A DNA stretch of 64,000 bases from Tenodera sinensis (taxonomy: Eukaryota; Arthropoda; Insecta; Mantodea; Mantidae), in NCBI GenBank assembly GCA_030765045.1, contig CM060963.1:118109735-118173734 (forward strand), read 5' to 3'. Below are positions 14,161 to 24,714 of the stretch, in pieces; the stretch's first letter is position 1, and each line of letters starts with the position of its first letter. The notes below the pieces were generated by a model, which did no database searches, was not told the DNA's origin, and saw only the letters and a list, made by a program, of their open reading frames with translations. A program made the position numbers and the translations under genes.

Positions 14161-14285
14161 TATAGTAGTTCGGCCAAAAGTCGGCTTTCCAGTTCCTTAC
14201 AAAGCGACCGCTTTATGTGCCAAGCTACTGCAAAGCTAGAATCAAAGTAGCCGAACTGGAAACGCAAAGAGTGGCCCAACTATAG
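14161..14285. mobile_element. Small foldback MITE
   Basis: Imperfect inverted arms: TATAGTAGTTCGGCC...TTTCCAGTTC on the left and GAACTGGAAA...GGCCCAACTATA on the right, within about 125 bp. It sits exactly where the hAT coding sequence is first interrupted. There is no ORF. Confidence 0.6.
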
Positions 14286-14321
14286 CGGACGAAGCAATTT
14301 TGCGAAAATGTTACTAAACCG

Positions 14322-15812
14322 AATTGAGGAGCGTTGTTTCAAAACTCGATAGATTCACAAAATGCGTTTCTGAGAAAAACGGTTTTTTCTATTTCTTGGC
14401 AATACTAATTGGTTAGCACAGCAACTATATTAATCAATCAATTCTCCTTCTTGAAACTGTCTCATTGAATGTGAAGAAACAAGTAGCATAGTTTAACTGA
14501 TGCAAATTTGGGGTTTGAAAATGCAGAGCTCTTTCAAAAACCGATCGATGCTGATAAACCTTTCTGCGTGAGCGAGAAATTAACACATGAAGTTTTATTT
14601 TCACATTTATTGTTTTTGTTGCTTTTTATTTATGTATTTATTATTTTTTATTTATTTTCAGCTTTTTATAATATATAATGTACTATACAACCAGCATATT
14701 CATATTTATAAGAGTTATTTTGTTAGATAAAAACTTAGAAACTAAGTACTGCTACATTCACAATAGCAATATATTTTGTTTTATTTATATAACAAACATA
14801 CTGAACACACACAAACAAATTTCAAACAATATGTATAAGTAAGTTTTCACCTTTATTAGTGCTTGTGCAGTCTGTACATGGTTCTTAGTTTGTTTCTCTT
14901 TCCCACATCTGCCTCTGTCTTAATCATCAGTCCCTTGAGCATGTGTCAGTGCGTGGTGTATGGTGTGAATTGAGACCACGTGAACATGTAATTGCTGGAG
15001 TGTGAGCTTTCCTTGAACTTGCATTTTGATTTTCTCCCTTGTTTTTGCAATTTCTACCTCCTGCGCATTCTACGACTGGTACAGTTTCACAATCTGAGCT
15101 CCTGTCCATTGTGTATGGTACAGTGCAGTGTCTCAACTAAGAATAAAAATGCCACGTAAGTATAACAAAGCTTGCAGAAGCACCTGCCTGCTGTGCAAGG
15201 GGTCCCGGGTTCGATTCCCAGCAAGTGGGTAGGAATTTTTCTCCAGCCAAGATTATTCCTCATCCTTCCCTAAGTCTGGTTGTATGAATGAAAGTGTGAA
15301 TGTGTGAGTGAATTCAACGTATAAAAAACCCCAAAGACCGAAAAAACCACAGTTAAACGTGTAACACCATTGCCAATAGGCAAGGCCGCTGATATGACCT
15401 CTGCAGCTAAAGGTGGGATATAAATGGGACAAAAAAGTGCACAACCTGAGTTCGCAGTTATTGCCAATGATGCAGCAGTGTACAAAGCTTGCAGAAATGA
15501 TTGAGAATTCCAAGAATCGCAACAGTGAGATGGCAGTCAATGCCAACATGTGTTTCATATTATTGAGGTTGCTACACTCTGAATCATAAAATTGCATCTG
15601 TCGACCTTTGCTTTAACTGAGCAAGTGCATGTATCGAGTTTTGAAATAACTGCTAATATTCCCCACCTTTTACACAGGACAAGAATCAGATTTTGCAAAA
15701 TCTGATTTCACAGAACGATGCAGAAGGTGAAAATTATGCCGATACTATATATAACTCAATTTCGTAAAATTTTGCATCTATCGAGTTTTTGAAAAAATGC
15801 TCCTCAATTTAC
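14322..15812. mobile_element. TIR DNA element inserted in the hAT gene
   Basis: The left end (AATTGAGGAGCGTTGTTTCAA, then AACTCGATAGAT) is the imperfect inverted match of the right end (ATCTATCGAGTTTTTGAAAA, then GCTCCTCAATT) over about 35 bp. The hAT reading frame resumes immediately after the right end, and TTAC occurs at both junctions, a possible short duplication. The interior has no recognisable transposase and holds a SINE at 15180-15481, so it is a non-autonomous element of unknown superfamily. Confidence 0.68.
15180..15481 (+). mobile_element. tRNA-derived SINE, third family, with 15-bp TSD
   Basis: Box B (GGGTTCGATTCCCAGC, about 15208) is followed by a body with GGAATTTTTCTCC and a 3' part ending near GATATAAATGGGAC. 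Perfect 15-bp direct repeats, ACAAAGCTTGCAGAA, lie at 15165-15179 and 15482-15496. The box A half of the head is missing, so it is 5'-truncated. A relative that retains box A lies at about 31595-31845. Confidence 0.88.
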
Positions 15813-17110
15813 GATGACAATGAAAATCATTAAAAATAAAATTAAAAGTAAGATCTGGATTTCTATTCATGAGCTAACTGATTGTTGTTTCGTTGCCAAT
15901 ATTGTTATTGGACCATTAGATTCTACAGAAGATTAATCAATGAAATCATTCCTGCTTACAACAGTGTCCTGAGAAAGTTAACAATTCAACTATTGTGCAG
16001 TTATTCACCAGTTCATTAAAGTTGCTATGGCCTGAAGAGATTCAGTACATCTTACTTTTCATCAGTGACGCTGCACCATATATGAAAAAGGCTGGAATAG
16101 CACATGGCTTTCACAGGGTGTCAGAAGAGATGCGATGCTTGTTTCCGGATGTTGACAAATTTATTTCCAGTATTAAGAAGATCTTTATGAAAGCCCCATC
16201 AAGAATCCTGACATTTAAATCCACTGCACCAGACGTATCTCTGCCTCTCTGAACATATAATGAGACATGGATCTCAGCAGCACTTTACTACACTTCAAAT
16301 TTCCAGAGTATAACTGAGGTGGTGAATGCTTTGGAGGATAAAGCATCTTCAATTGTAGCAGCCAAGAAACTTCTCAACTCTTTGGAAGTGAAAAATGACT
16401 TGCATTTAAAATAAAATTTTAACATTGTTTCTTTCTGTGTTTTTTAACACTCTCTTAATAGTCCCAGAGAGTGTGAAATTTATAGTTATAGAACCCGAGT
16501 TGGTTCCTGCCACAAGTGATTTGCCAGCTTCAAGAAAGAGGACAACCTTTAATGAAGTCAGAGAAAGTTGTGGATGATGCAGTTGCAAAAACTGGACAAT
16601 GTACCAGGGAAACAGGGTTCCTTAGTTAGCCAAAAGTGTAAAAACGTGTTATCGAAAAATTGTGATCTGGATAAAATTAGAAACATTTAAAAAATTCTAC
16701 ACCGTGACAATTATGTTGCAGTTGAAATGGATCCTGCAATGATGTTATGTCTTAGATTTGCTCCAATAACCTCTGTCAATGTTGAGAGGTCATTTTGTCA
16801 TTTGAAAAATGTGTTAGCTCACAGGAGATTCAACATGACCCCAGAGAATTTAAAAATTCATTTGGTTGTCATGTGCAGCTAATAAGGCATTACAATGCAG
16901 GCCTTTTAAAAAATATTTGATTTTTGTGTCAATTACAACTCAACGCTTTGAAGTTCTTTAAAATATGATAATTGAGTTATTGAATAGTGTAATCTATCAA
17001 ATAAATGGGTTTCTCCAATTGCCTTTTGTTACTTGTTTTTGTATTTATAAGCCTTCTTTTCCTGCCTGTTTTAGCTATTTATAATGCCTTTTTGCCTGCC
17101 TATTTTAATG

Positions 17111-17524
17111 ATTTATAATGACAAAACTATCAGTCTCTGGTAATAAGTGTAATTACTTGTCACTTCTCGTTGATAATCCTCATATTTTATGTAGCAAATT
17201 CATGCAATTTTTTTTAATATTGAGTTTGCTATACCTCCGGTTGTTTAACTTGTCTCTAGGACCATAAAACTGGAAGGTCTCTTCCACCACGCTGGTTAGC
17301 GGCAGGGGGCAGAAAAACTATTTTGCACGCAGAAACGTCAGAGGCCTATTCATACATGCCTCATCAGTCTAGCACTGATTGGACAGAAGTAGCCGAATTT
17401 TCTCCCACCTTCCCCAGAGCAACAGACACAGAGGGACGAGTATCTGCATCTCTTTTCAACATATCTTTTTCTCTTTCTTTAGGCCAGAGACAAGATAAAC
17501 TACACAGGGTATAACACTGCTGTC
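17111..17524. other. No recognised gene
   Basis: A 63-codon ORF at 17323-17514 (+) has no recognisable domain. Nothing else is seen. Confidence 0.4.
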
Positions 17525-17690
17525 AATTGGTGGGATCATATAATAGCTGCTGGTGTGCAGGAATTTCATCCCGCAACAGTTCTTTTACATGCCAGAAATG
17601 TACTGAACTGGGACTGTTGCTTTTAAACACACCTAAGATCCGCTGGTCTGGATGGGATTTGAACCCACAACCTGGATATATCACTGTAAA
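17525..17690 (-). mobile_element. tRNA-derived SINE, diverged copy of the 6427-6659 family
   Basis: On the minus strand it has box B (GGGTTCAAATCCCATCC) followed by a body with GTAAAAGAACTGTTGCGGGA and CAATTGACAGCAG, matching the order of words in the SINE at 6427-6659. No clear TSD was found. Confidence 0.8.
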
Positions 17691-17793
17691 CATATAGCTA
17701 TTCATTAACAGCATATTTTAAAGTCATTATTTCAGGACATTTGTTTCAAAACATATGGGGAAGTTTTTCTAATTGTAGATAGTGTTTTCTTTT

Positions 17794-17795
<2 letters not shown>

Positions 17796-17863
<68 letters not shown>
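17796..17863. repeat. (TA)n microsatellite
   Basis: About 34 perfect TA units. Confidence 0.98.
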
Positions 17864-17866
<3 letters not shown>

Positions 17867-18229
17867 TAATTTCTGTTTGATTTCTTGGTGTTTATTGAGC
17901 AAGCTTTGTTGAACTTTTAAGTTCACTTATGGTTCCCCCCATCCCCTCAGTTATCTATCATCAGTTAATCTGATTCATTTTTGATAGTGTATGCTAGCTG
18001 CTTTTTCAATGTCAAGATAATTTGTTAATATTTTTAGTGTAATTATTGGGGTAGTTTTAATGGCTCCAATTATTAAATGAAGAATTAGGTTTTGTAGAAT
18101 ATTGAATTTTCCTATGCACTTCTTTGCAATATTTAAAAGTCAGTTTATATACATTTTGTAAAACGTGTTCAGAATTTGTGTAGTACTTTCCCACTTTTTT
18201 CCTGTTTTCTTTTCAATAGTGGTAGTTCT

Positions 18230-19200
18230 TCAGTTTTTTTATTTTCTTATATATATTATCTGTTTTCAAAATCAATACCTAAATATCTAAATAGTTAGTT
18301 TACATGTTTCTGTAGGCGTATTCCCTTCTAGTCATAGTGAAATATTTTACAGCTTCTTTCTTAGTGAGAATGGTGATGATTAGTTTTCTGAATATTTATT
18401 TTCATCAAATTAATGGATGCCCAAAACTGCAGTTTTATCAATGACTGTTGTGCTACCTATATTTATAGCTCTTGGCTCTGATTTTTTGATTTAGAGTTCC
18501 AAAGGACAACTTTGTCTGCATACATTAAGACTTTTTAAATATGATCTGAAGTTTTCCTGGCAATGAACATATTCAAGCCATTCTCGGGCTTTGAGCCAGG
18601 TGTAGTGATGAAGAGCCATCACTGTTTCGGAAGTGTGCATCTCTCCCGTCATCAAGATGATGAATGACACACTCCTAAAACTCCATAGCTCTTCATCACT
18701 ACACCTGGCTCGAAGCCCGAAAACGTTTTGAACATTAAGACTTTTGATTGCATTTTTTGTAATTGGCAAGAAGAAATCATTAGTATAAATATTGAAGAGT
18801 GCAGTACTAAAGATACTATTTTGTGGTACATGTTGATGTGTCTGTAAGTATTTTGACAATTGATCTCTATATGGTAGCAATAAAAGTTGAAGAATGAATT
18901 ACTAATCCTATAGTGTTCTGCCAGGAACTTCTAAAATGTTAAATCCTTCAATTAACTTCTATGTCCAAATAGAATCACATGCTCCTTAAAAATCAGGAAA
19001 TGTTACCCAAGTATCTTCTTTTTGTTCTTGTTCTTTTCTCAATGCATCTTTAATGTATTGACTAAAATTTACACTTTTTTATTTGTTAATTGGTGTTCTT
19101 TATATCCTACATGGATAATTGTCAAACTAAGTTATTTTCGTTCTAAAATCCAATTTAATTGGCAGGAAAAAATTTTCTGTTTGATAATATACTGGTGAGT
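18230..19200 (-). pseudogene. Jockey-like LINE reverse transcriptase fragment
   Basis: The minus strand reads in order, with many stops and shifts, a region like the Jockey RT palm. First comes FPANW (about 19160), then CDSIWT (about 18980, in the place of the usual DxxWH block), then VPQNSIFSTALFNIYTNDF (about 18830-18775). A decayed catalytic region and YLGIDFEN (about 18280) follow. The classic YADD box is destroyed by an inserted hairpin at 18571-18728. The endonuclease part of apparently the same element is at 21790-22140, on the far side of a tandem repeat array, also minus strand and in the right order. Confidence 0.75.
18571..18728. mobile_element. Hairpin (foldback) element inside the LINE RT
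   Basis: Two arms of about 45 bp share GAGCCAGGTGTAGTGATGAA (left arm 18571-18619, right arm 18684-18728, inverted), separated by a loop of about 65 bp. TGAACAT lies at both borders (18564-18570, 18729-18735), a probable 7-bp TSD. It interrupts the RT at the catalytic region. There is no ORF of its own. Confidence 0.8.
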
Positions 19201-19256
19201 GCCATTTGACAGTAGATTAAAAAGTTATATGCTGGTTTGGTTTCAAAATAGATATC

Positions 19257-19375
19257 ATCATTATTATTATCAATATTATTACTATTATTATTATTGTTAC
19301 TGTTGCTGTTACTGTTATTGTTGTTATTATTATTATTGTTGTTGTTGTTACTATTATTACCATCATCATTTTCAT
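19257..19375. repeat. Imperfect (TTA/TTG)n microsatellite
   Basis: Trinucleotide-rich tract of TTA, TTG and CTG/CTA words. The Asn-rich and Tyr-rich ORFs on both strands are its translations. Confidence 0.95.
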
Positions 19376-19566
19376 ATTCATTATCAATAAAAGGTGGTTG
19401 CATGTTATGTGGAATCTATTAACTTTTTGGTCATCACTTCTATAATCCATTTTTGTGGAAAATTATTGTCCTTTAGTGCTATTAATTTCATTTTTGAATT
19501 AGTCTCTCAGTTCCTTATTTTGAATCTCTAGATTTTCAGCTATGCTTCTGGCAAGTTCTCTTCTAC

Positions 19567-21195
19567 TTTTACTTTCTCTGCTACGTTCAGTAGAGGAAGT
19601 ATTATATTCCACCCAAAAATTGGTTACGAGATTTCACTGGAAATGTATATTTTGAATTTTCCGGCCTATAGGCTGTAGTCCTGCTTACTCTGGATGACTT
19701 TTGAATAACTGTAAACCGTAAGAGAAAGACAAAATGTTACTATACAAAAAATGCAGATATCGCTAAGATACACAATTTATGTCCAAATAAATTTTGTTTG
19801 TAGGGTGAACCATTTCAGAGATACTCGTTGTTAAAAATATCTTGGCTATTCGGATAGCCAAGATATTTTAAACGATGGTCGTGGAAGCTTGAGAGAATAC
19901 TCCTTGTTATTTGTGTCAGTTTCGGAAAACTTAAAACTTTCGTGAAAAGCAACATCGCTCATTTTTACTTTCTCTACTGGTAAGTAGGGGAAGTATTGTA
20001 TTCCACCCAAAAATTCGACCTCGAGATTTCACTGGAAATTACACACAGTTTTAGAAAAAGGTCTGTGTCTATGTATCTGTCTGTCGGTCTATGTCTCTCT
20101 GTGGACAGCATAACTCAAAACAGAAAATTCTGTTAACAACCAAAGTTGGTATTTAAGTTTAATGTCTTTAAAGATGTGACACAAAGATTTTGAAGAAAAT
20201 TCTTCCACCCTAACCTACCCTTTACATGAAAATTTTTTCAATCTTTTTTGATTTTCTTGATAATGGCTCTAATGTATGTTTAAGATATTTGTATGACATA
20301 TAAAATGTATATTTTAACTTTCTGGCTATAGCCTATGTAGTCCTGTTTACTCTGGATGACTTTTGAAGAACTCGTAAACCGTAAGAGATGGACAGAATCT
20401 TACTGTGCAAAAAATGTAGATCTTGCTAAGATACACAATAATATTTGTAGAGTGAATCATTTTGGAGATATTCCTTGTTATTTGTGTCAGTTTAGGAAAA
20501 CTTAAAACTTTCGTGAAATGCAACACTGTTGTACATTTTTACTTTCTCTACTGGTAAGTATAGGAAGTATTGTATTTCACCCAAAAATTTGATGTCGATA
20601 TTTCACCAGAAATATATGTTTTGGGACCTCCTGAATCTAAGAAAAGCATTTTTAAAAAAAGGTCTGCATGCACGCGTGTGTGTGTGTGTGTGTGTGTGTG
20701 GGGGGGGGGGGGGGTGAGTGTATGTCTGTCAATCTGTGGACAGCATAACTCAAAAACGAAAAGTTGGTTAAAACCAAAGTTAGTATTTAAGTTCAAAGTC
20801 TTTCAGGGATGCAACACGAAGATTTTGAAGAAAACAGCCCCACTCTAAACTACCCTTTACATGGAAAATTTTGATTTTCTTGAAAATGGCTCTAACATTT
20901 TGATTAAAATGCCATATGTTTCAGATATTTGTATGACAAATCAAATGTATATTTTGAATTTTCTGGCTATAGCCTACGTAGTCCTGTTTACTCTGCATGA
21001 CTTTTGAATAACTCGTAAACCGGAAGAGATAGATAAAATCTTACTATACAAAAATGCAAATCTCACTAAAACACACAATTTATGCAATTTTTTTTGTTTT
21101 GTTTTGTAGAGTGAACCATTTCGGAGATATTCCTTAGTATTTGGGTCAGTTTCAGAAAACTTAACACTTTCATAAAATGGAACATCGTTGTTCAT
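19567..21195 (+). repeat. Tandem array of a roughly 570-bp dispersed repeat (about 2.7 units)
   Basis: Units begin near TTTTTACTTTCTCTACTGG (19567 diverged, 19965, 20536) and share, in order, TATTCCACCCAAAAATT, GAGATTTCACTGGAAAT, CTGTGGACAGCATAACTCA, TGGATGACTTTTGAA and GTGTCAGTTT..GAAAACTTAA. The last landmark recurs at 19913, 20482 and 21143, giving periods of 569 and 661. The first unit lacks the middle part; the third is lengthened by a (GT)n-G14 tract at 20675-20714. A single diverged piece occurs at 42505-42600. There is no coding potential. The array separates two halves of the Jockey-like LINE. Confidence 0.88.
20675..20714. repeat. (GT)n followed by a G-run
   Basis: About 13 GT units and then 14 G. 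It lies inside the third unit of the tandem array and is absent from the other units. Confidence 0.95.
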
Positions 21196-21670
21196 TTTTT
21201 ATGTTAAGCTTGCAAAGAGAACGGGATCTCAAAGCTTTAAAAGATTTGACTATCACTCAAAGCCTGCTGTATTCTAATAGTCCCCTTGTACCTATAAAAA
21301 TAAGAAAATAAGCAATAAGATAGTTTATACAAATATTTATCTCAATTAACAAGAAGAAGATAGAGGAATAAGGGCTTGCAGGAATGGTTAGTACAAGAAT
21401 AGAGAAAGTCATGTGAGTGCAACAAATCAGATTTTTTTATATGTTAAGCATAGAAAGAGAACAGAAGTTGAAAGCTTTAAAAGATTTGACTACCGCTCAA
21501 AGCCTACTGTATTCCCATATTCCCGCTGTATGTGCAAGAAAACAAGCAATAAAATAAACTCTGCAAATCTTTACCTCAACTAACACGAAGAAGATAGAAG
21601 AATAAGTTTGTAAGAATGGTTAGTACAAGAGTAGAAAAAGTCATGTGAGTGCAACACATAAGATCTTTTA
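21190..21670 (+). repeat. Direct tandem duplication, 240-bp unit
   Basis: Two copies with the landmark ATGTTAAGC at 21201 and 21441. Shared words are AAAGCTTTAAAAGATTTGACTA, then ATGGTTAGTACAAGA, then GTCATGTGAGTGCAACA. Copies differ at scattered sites. Not coding. Confidence 0.92.
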
Positions 21671-21731
21671 GTTGTAGGTTCCAAAAGTGTCATTGTTAGT
21701 TATTCCTCTTGGGGTGTACACCATGTGCGTG

Positions 21732-21735
<4 letters not shown>

Positions 21736-21770
<35 letters not shown>
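21736..21770. repeat. (GT)n microsatellite
   Basis: About 17 GT units. Confidence 0.97.
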
Positions 21771-21772
<2 letters not shown>

Positions 21773-21789
21773 AGCTTTTGTTTTTAAAA

Positions 21790-22140
21790 TTTAAAATTGC
21801 TTCATTTATCTGAGTTGATTCATTATGAGATTTTTCAGAAGTGTGATTTGTTCTTCCTAAGTCCAGATTAATTATTTCTATTTTATCTATATCATTAATT
21901 TTTTAATGATTTTAGATAAGAAACTTCAACTAGAATACCGCTACCTATTTGTCATCCTTAGGTGAGTAAATTTACACTAAAATATTGAAACTAGTAACAC
22001 TTTAGATGACGTAAAGCTAGATTTGCTTCTTGAATTGCAACCATATCAATATTGTGTGTGTATAATTTTAATGAATTCAGTTTTTTATAGTGTTCAATAG
22101 CAAACGCTTTAATGAATTGTGGATGTTCTGTTGTTCTCCT
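21790..22140 (-). pseudogene. LINE endonuclease fragment (Jockey-like)
   Basis: The minus strand reads IDMVAIQEANLA at about 22050-22010, the AIQE catalytic block of APE-type LINE endonucleases. GSGILVEVSYLKSL follows after a frame change (about 21950-21910), at the place of the conserved glycine-rich strand. The rest is decayed. It is on the same strand as, and upstream of, the RT fragment at 18230-19200, so both are probably parts of one LINE separated by the repeat array between them. Confidence 0.6.
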
Positions 22141-22480
22141 TGAAAAGAGGTCTTCACCCGAAAATTCGAATGGGGACTATTTTATTTCCAAGGGGACATC
22201 ATTATATCTGGAGTATTTCAAACACACAGGTCATTCAGGATTGCCGTACTATAAAACTGCTCCCATCTCAAATTATGTGATCTGGAAAAAGAATTATGTT
22301 GTGTATCATATCTTCAGCAAGTTTAGTAGCATTGTTATAATTATGTTGGCTATCATTTCTTCCGCGTGTGTAGTAGTTTAATTGTTGTTATTGGTGTTGG
22401 TTCCTACAAACGGTGGTGGCTTTTCAGGGGAAGTGAGTGAAATACCAGTTCACCTATTAAGTAAAACGTATTTTAATATG

Positions 22481-22535
22481 GGGCTCTAATGACCTAGCTG
22501 TCAACGGGCCCTTAAATCCTAATCACTCACTCACT
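22481..22535 (+). mobile_element. 55-bp LINE 3' terminus with TSD
   Basis: A 55-bp insertion made only of a LINE 3' end (TAATGACCTAGCTGTCAACG, then a (TCAC)n tail). It is flanked by 13-bp repeats, GTATTTTAATATG (22468-22480) and GCATTTTAATATG (22536-22548), with one mismatch. The same terminal words, inverted, occur at about 25990-26040 and 36430-36470. Confidence 0.8.
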
Positions 22536-22548
22536 GCATTTTAATATG

Positions 22549-23605
22549 AAGTTTTGACCATTAATTAAAATTACGAAAATAATTATATTGGCGTAATAAA
22601 ACTCCCCCTCCAATCATTGTAAAATTGCATAGTTGAATGTGATGTATTTGCTGCTACGACGACACCCGTGGACAAAAAAAAAGTCATGTCTGAAACGCCA
22701 AGCTTGTCCAAAGTCCTACATCTAGTTTACACCATCCGCGATACAGTTGTGTAGCGACAGCAACTTGTAACATGTCCCAAATCTTAATATTACTAACCCA
22801 TAAGGCCAATCAAGGCACTGCACCGTGTAGGACTTCGAATTTGGCGCGCCATGCATTTTTTTTTTTCCCCTCCCCACTGGTGTACGTTACCCGAGCAGCC
22901 ACAACCCGTGTACCATCTATCGTGATTAACAATACAGGAAAAAATGTTCGGTTTACACATCGCTAAAGTGTTTGATTTCCATAGTAACATGACGTCATGC
23001 TTAAAATAACAGCAGTAGCCCCTGCCATGGCAATTGAACTGCTTGTAAAACTTTTTCGCCAAGAGAAGCTTTGAGGGGTGGGGTGTGAGCAAGGAGGCAG
23101 ACCGCGGTCTTGACCAAGGTCAACTGTAAAGGAGTTGATGACCACCCAAGTCTTGAGGGTGAATGCAAGCTCTATGCATAATTTGAAATATGTGTCAGTT
23201 TCTTTCAGTCTTTGTGTGTGAATGCGTGTGTAGATATCCATTGCGGTATGAGAGAAGTAGAAATCATTCCTGTGGATGGTAAAAGGTATTATTTCACCTT
23301 TATTTAGTGCAGTGTTTGTGTTCAGTATATTTCAGTTTTACAGTGAGATTTGCACCCACATAAAGTAGATTGCAATGTATCCTGACAATTACCTACATAG
23401 TTTGTAGCCTATTAGAAATGCCGTTTCGTAGCCAGAAAGATGACGATGAGAGATGTTTTAAATTGCGGGAAGCCTACTATTCCACTAGACTTCGACAAGT
23501 GTTAAAACAATAAGCAAGAGTATAAACTAACTCTTTGGCTTTCTGAATTCCCTTGGGTATGTAGCAGAATGCATTTGCAGAAACTATTTTGGTGGCACTG
23601 CTTGC
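22549..23605. other. No recognised gene
   Basis: Overlapping ORFs on both strands at 22770-23240 show no domain. Unassigned. Confidence 0.4.
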
Positions 23606-23614
23606 TATTTAGCA

Positions 23615-24662
23615 GGGAGGAGAGAATAACAGGAGATGGTGTGCTTTCACTATCCATGCAAGACAGTTGAAGCCAATGACCACGCCCCCTCTGTACTTAA
23701 GACAGATGTCCGCTTACATTAAAAGCAACGATACATAGGTACTCCGGAGTTTAGCAGTTTATAACGATTAATATTGCTTAAAATGTATAATCGGCATCCT
23801 TTAATATTATGACCGAACCTTTTAATGCAATTCCTTGGCAGAACAGAACACACAGCTAAGAGAGAACTTATATATTAACTGAAATCTGGTCGGCATGCTA
23901 ACCAAATTATGCTACCGCATCCAAAAGCTCCTTTATTTCATTTAATCGTCAAAAAATCATACTTCAAAAACGTACTCAGGGCTTAATTATTCCATTGACG
24001 TGCTTGGTAAGTATTTTATAAATAAAAATAACTCTCATAAATGCTGAAAATACAATGAATCTACTGAATTAAAACAACACGTGTTATTTGCATGGTACCT
24101 AATCAGGGAAGAAACTTTAGGTACTATCAGAGCGAGTCGCTCTGGTACTATGGTAAAACCATGCTGTATAACCTATAATTTGCTTTTAAAACTATACAAG
24201 AAATCAAACAATCTGTCACTCAAAGACTATTCAATAGTAATGCACTTATAACGTGTTCATTATGACAAACTAATGACATATTACTGGATTTGCCAATAGT
24301 GGCTAAAGATGAGTGCATTACCACCGGATATGTATTGCATTTTGTTTTACGATACGTTAAACACATGTTTCCCTGACAAAAAGGTGTTAGTCTATTTTTA
24401 CACTTACCTATGGAAACTAATATCCTTATTCTTTGTCAATTTGTGTATCCATATGCACAACATGACATTTTCACGTTGATATGTTGTGTAGTAGTAGCGA
24501 TAGTATAACAAAAACAATACCAAACAATACTAGTATGACATACTGCGCTATTAGAATACAGCTAATACAAAGAAGTACAAGCAAGGTGCCACGCCCCCTC
24601 TGTCCTTAACTCTCGGCTTCACAGCTGCGCTCTCTGGGTATCATCCGTTATTCTCTCCTCCC
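23615..24662. mobile_element. Non-autonomous TIR element with 9-bp TSD (MULE-like)
   Basis: Perfect 16-bp terminal inverted repeats, GGGAGGAGAGAATAAC (23615-23630) and GTTATTCTCTCCTCCC (24647-24662). They are flanked by TATTTAGCA (23606-23614) and TAATTAGCA (24663-24671), a 9-bp duplication with one mismatch. A subterminal motif CCACGCCCCCTCTGT occurs near both ends in direct orientation (about 23682 and 24590). There is no transposase ORF. A 9-bp TSD suggests Mutator-like elements, but the superfamily is an inference. Confidence 0.78.
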
Positions 24663-24714
24663 TAATTAGCACTAAAACATCAATAGACAGGGGTTTGGAG
24701 ATTTTTAAAATGTA

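Larger units (their letters stand above)
13819..16900 (+). pseudogene. hAT transposase (CGGBP1-like zinc finger start, hATC end), broken
   Basis: The N-terminus starts at ATG 13819 (MPKFSV) and, in a neighbouring frame, reads FGSDVFCTDGKV at about 13870. This is the BED/CGG-binding-like start seen in many insect hAT transposases. A segment LNAGIPLWKLQNPTLSQFLK (about 14075-14135) follows. The coding sequence stops at about 14158, where foreign DNA enters, and resumes at about 15817 with the catalytic-core region (IWISIHELTDCC at about 15857, then VANIVIG). It then runs through ISDAAPYMKKAG (about 16060) and KKIFMKAPSR, to the hATC block APITSVNVERSF (about 16760-16795). Stops and shifts abound. 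The resumption on both sides of the insert supports one original gene of about 600 codons. Confidence 0.85.
13430..17110 (+). mobile_element. Second hAT-like element with internal insertions
   Basis: A plus-strand transposase runs from 13819 to about 16900 in pieces. Both flanks have similar sequence rich in TTTTTGTTGCC and TGCCTATTTTA words (13460-13530 and 17015-17105), a habit of hAT element ends. Exact termini and a TSD were not found, so the limits are approximate. Confidence 0.55.

Noticed and set aside
19155..19450. Asn/Ser-rich and Tyr-rich ORFs on both strands
   Set aside because: Translations of a TTA/TTG microsatellite.
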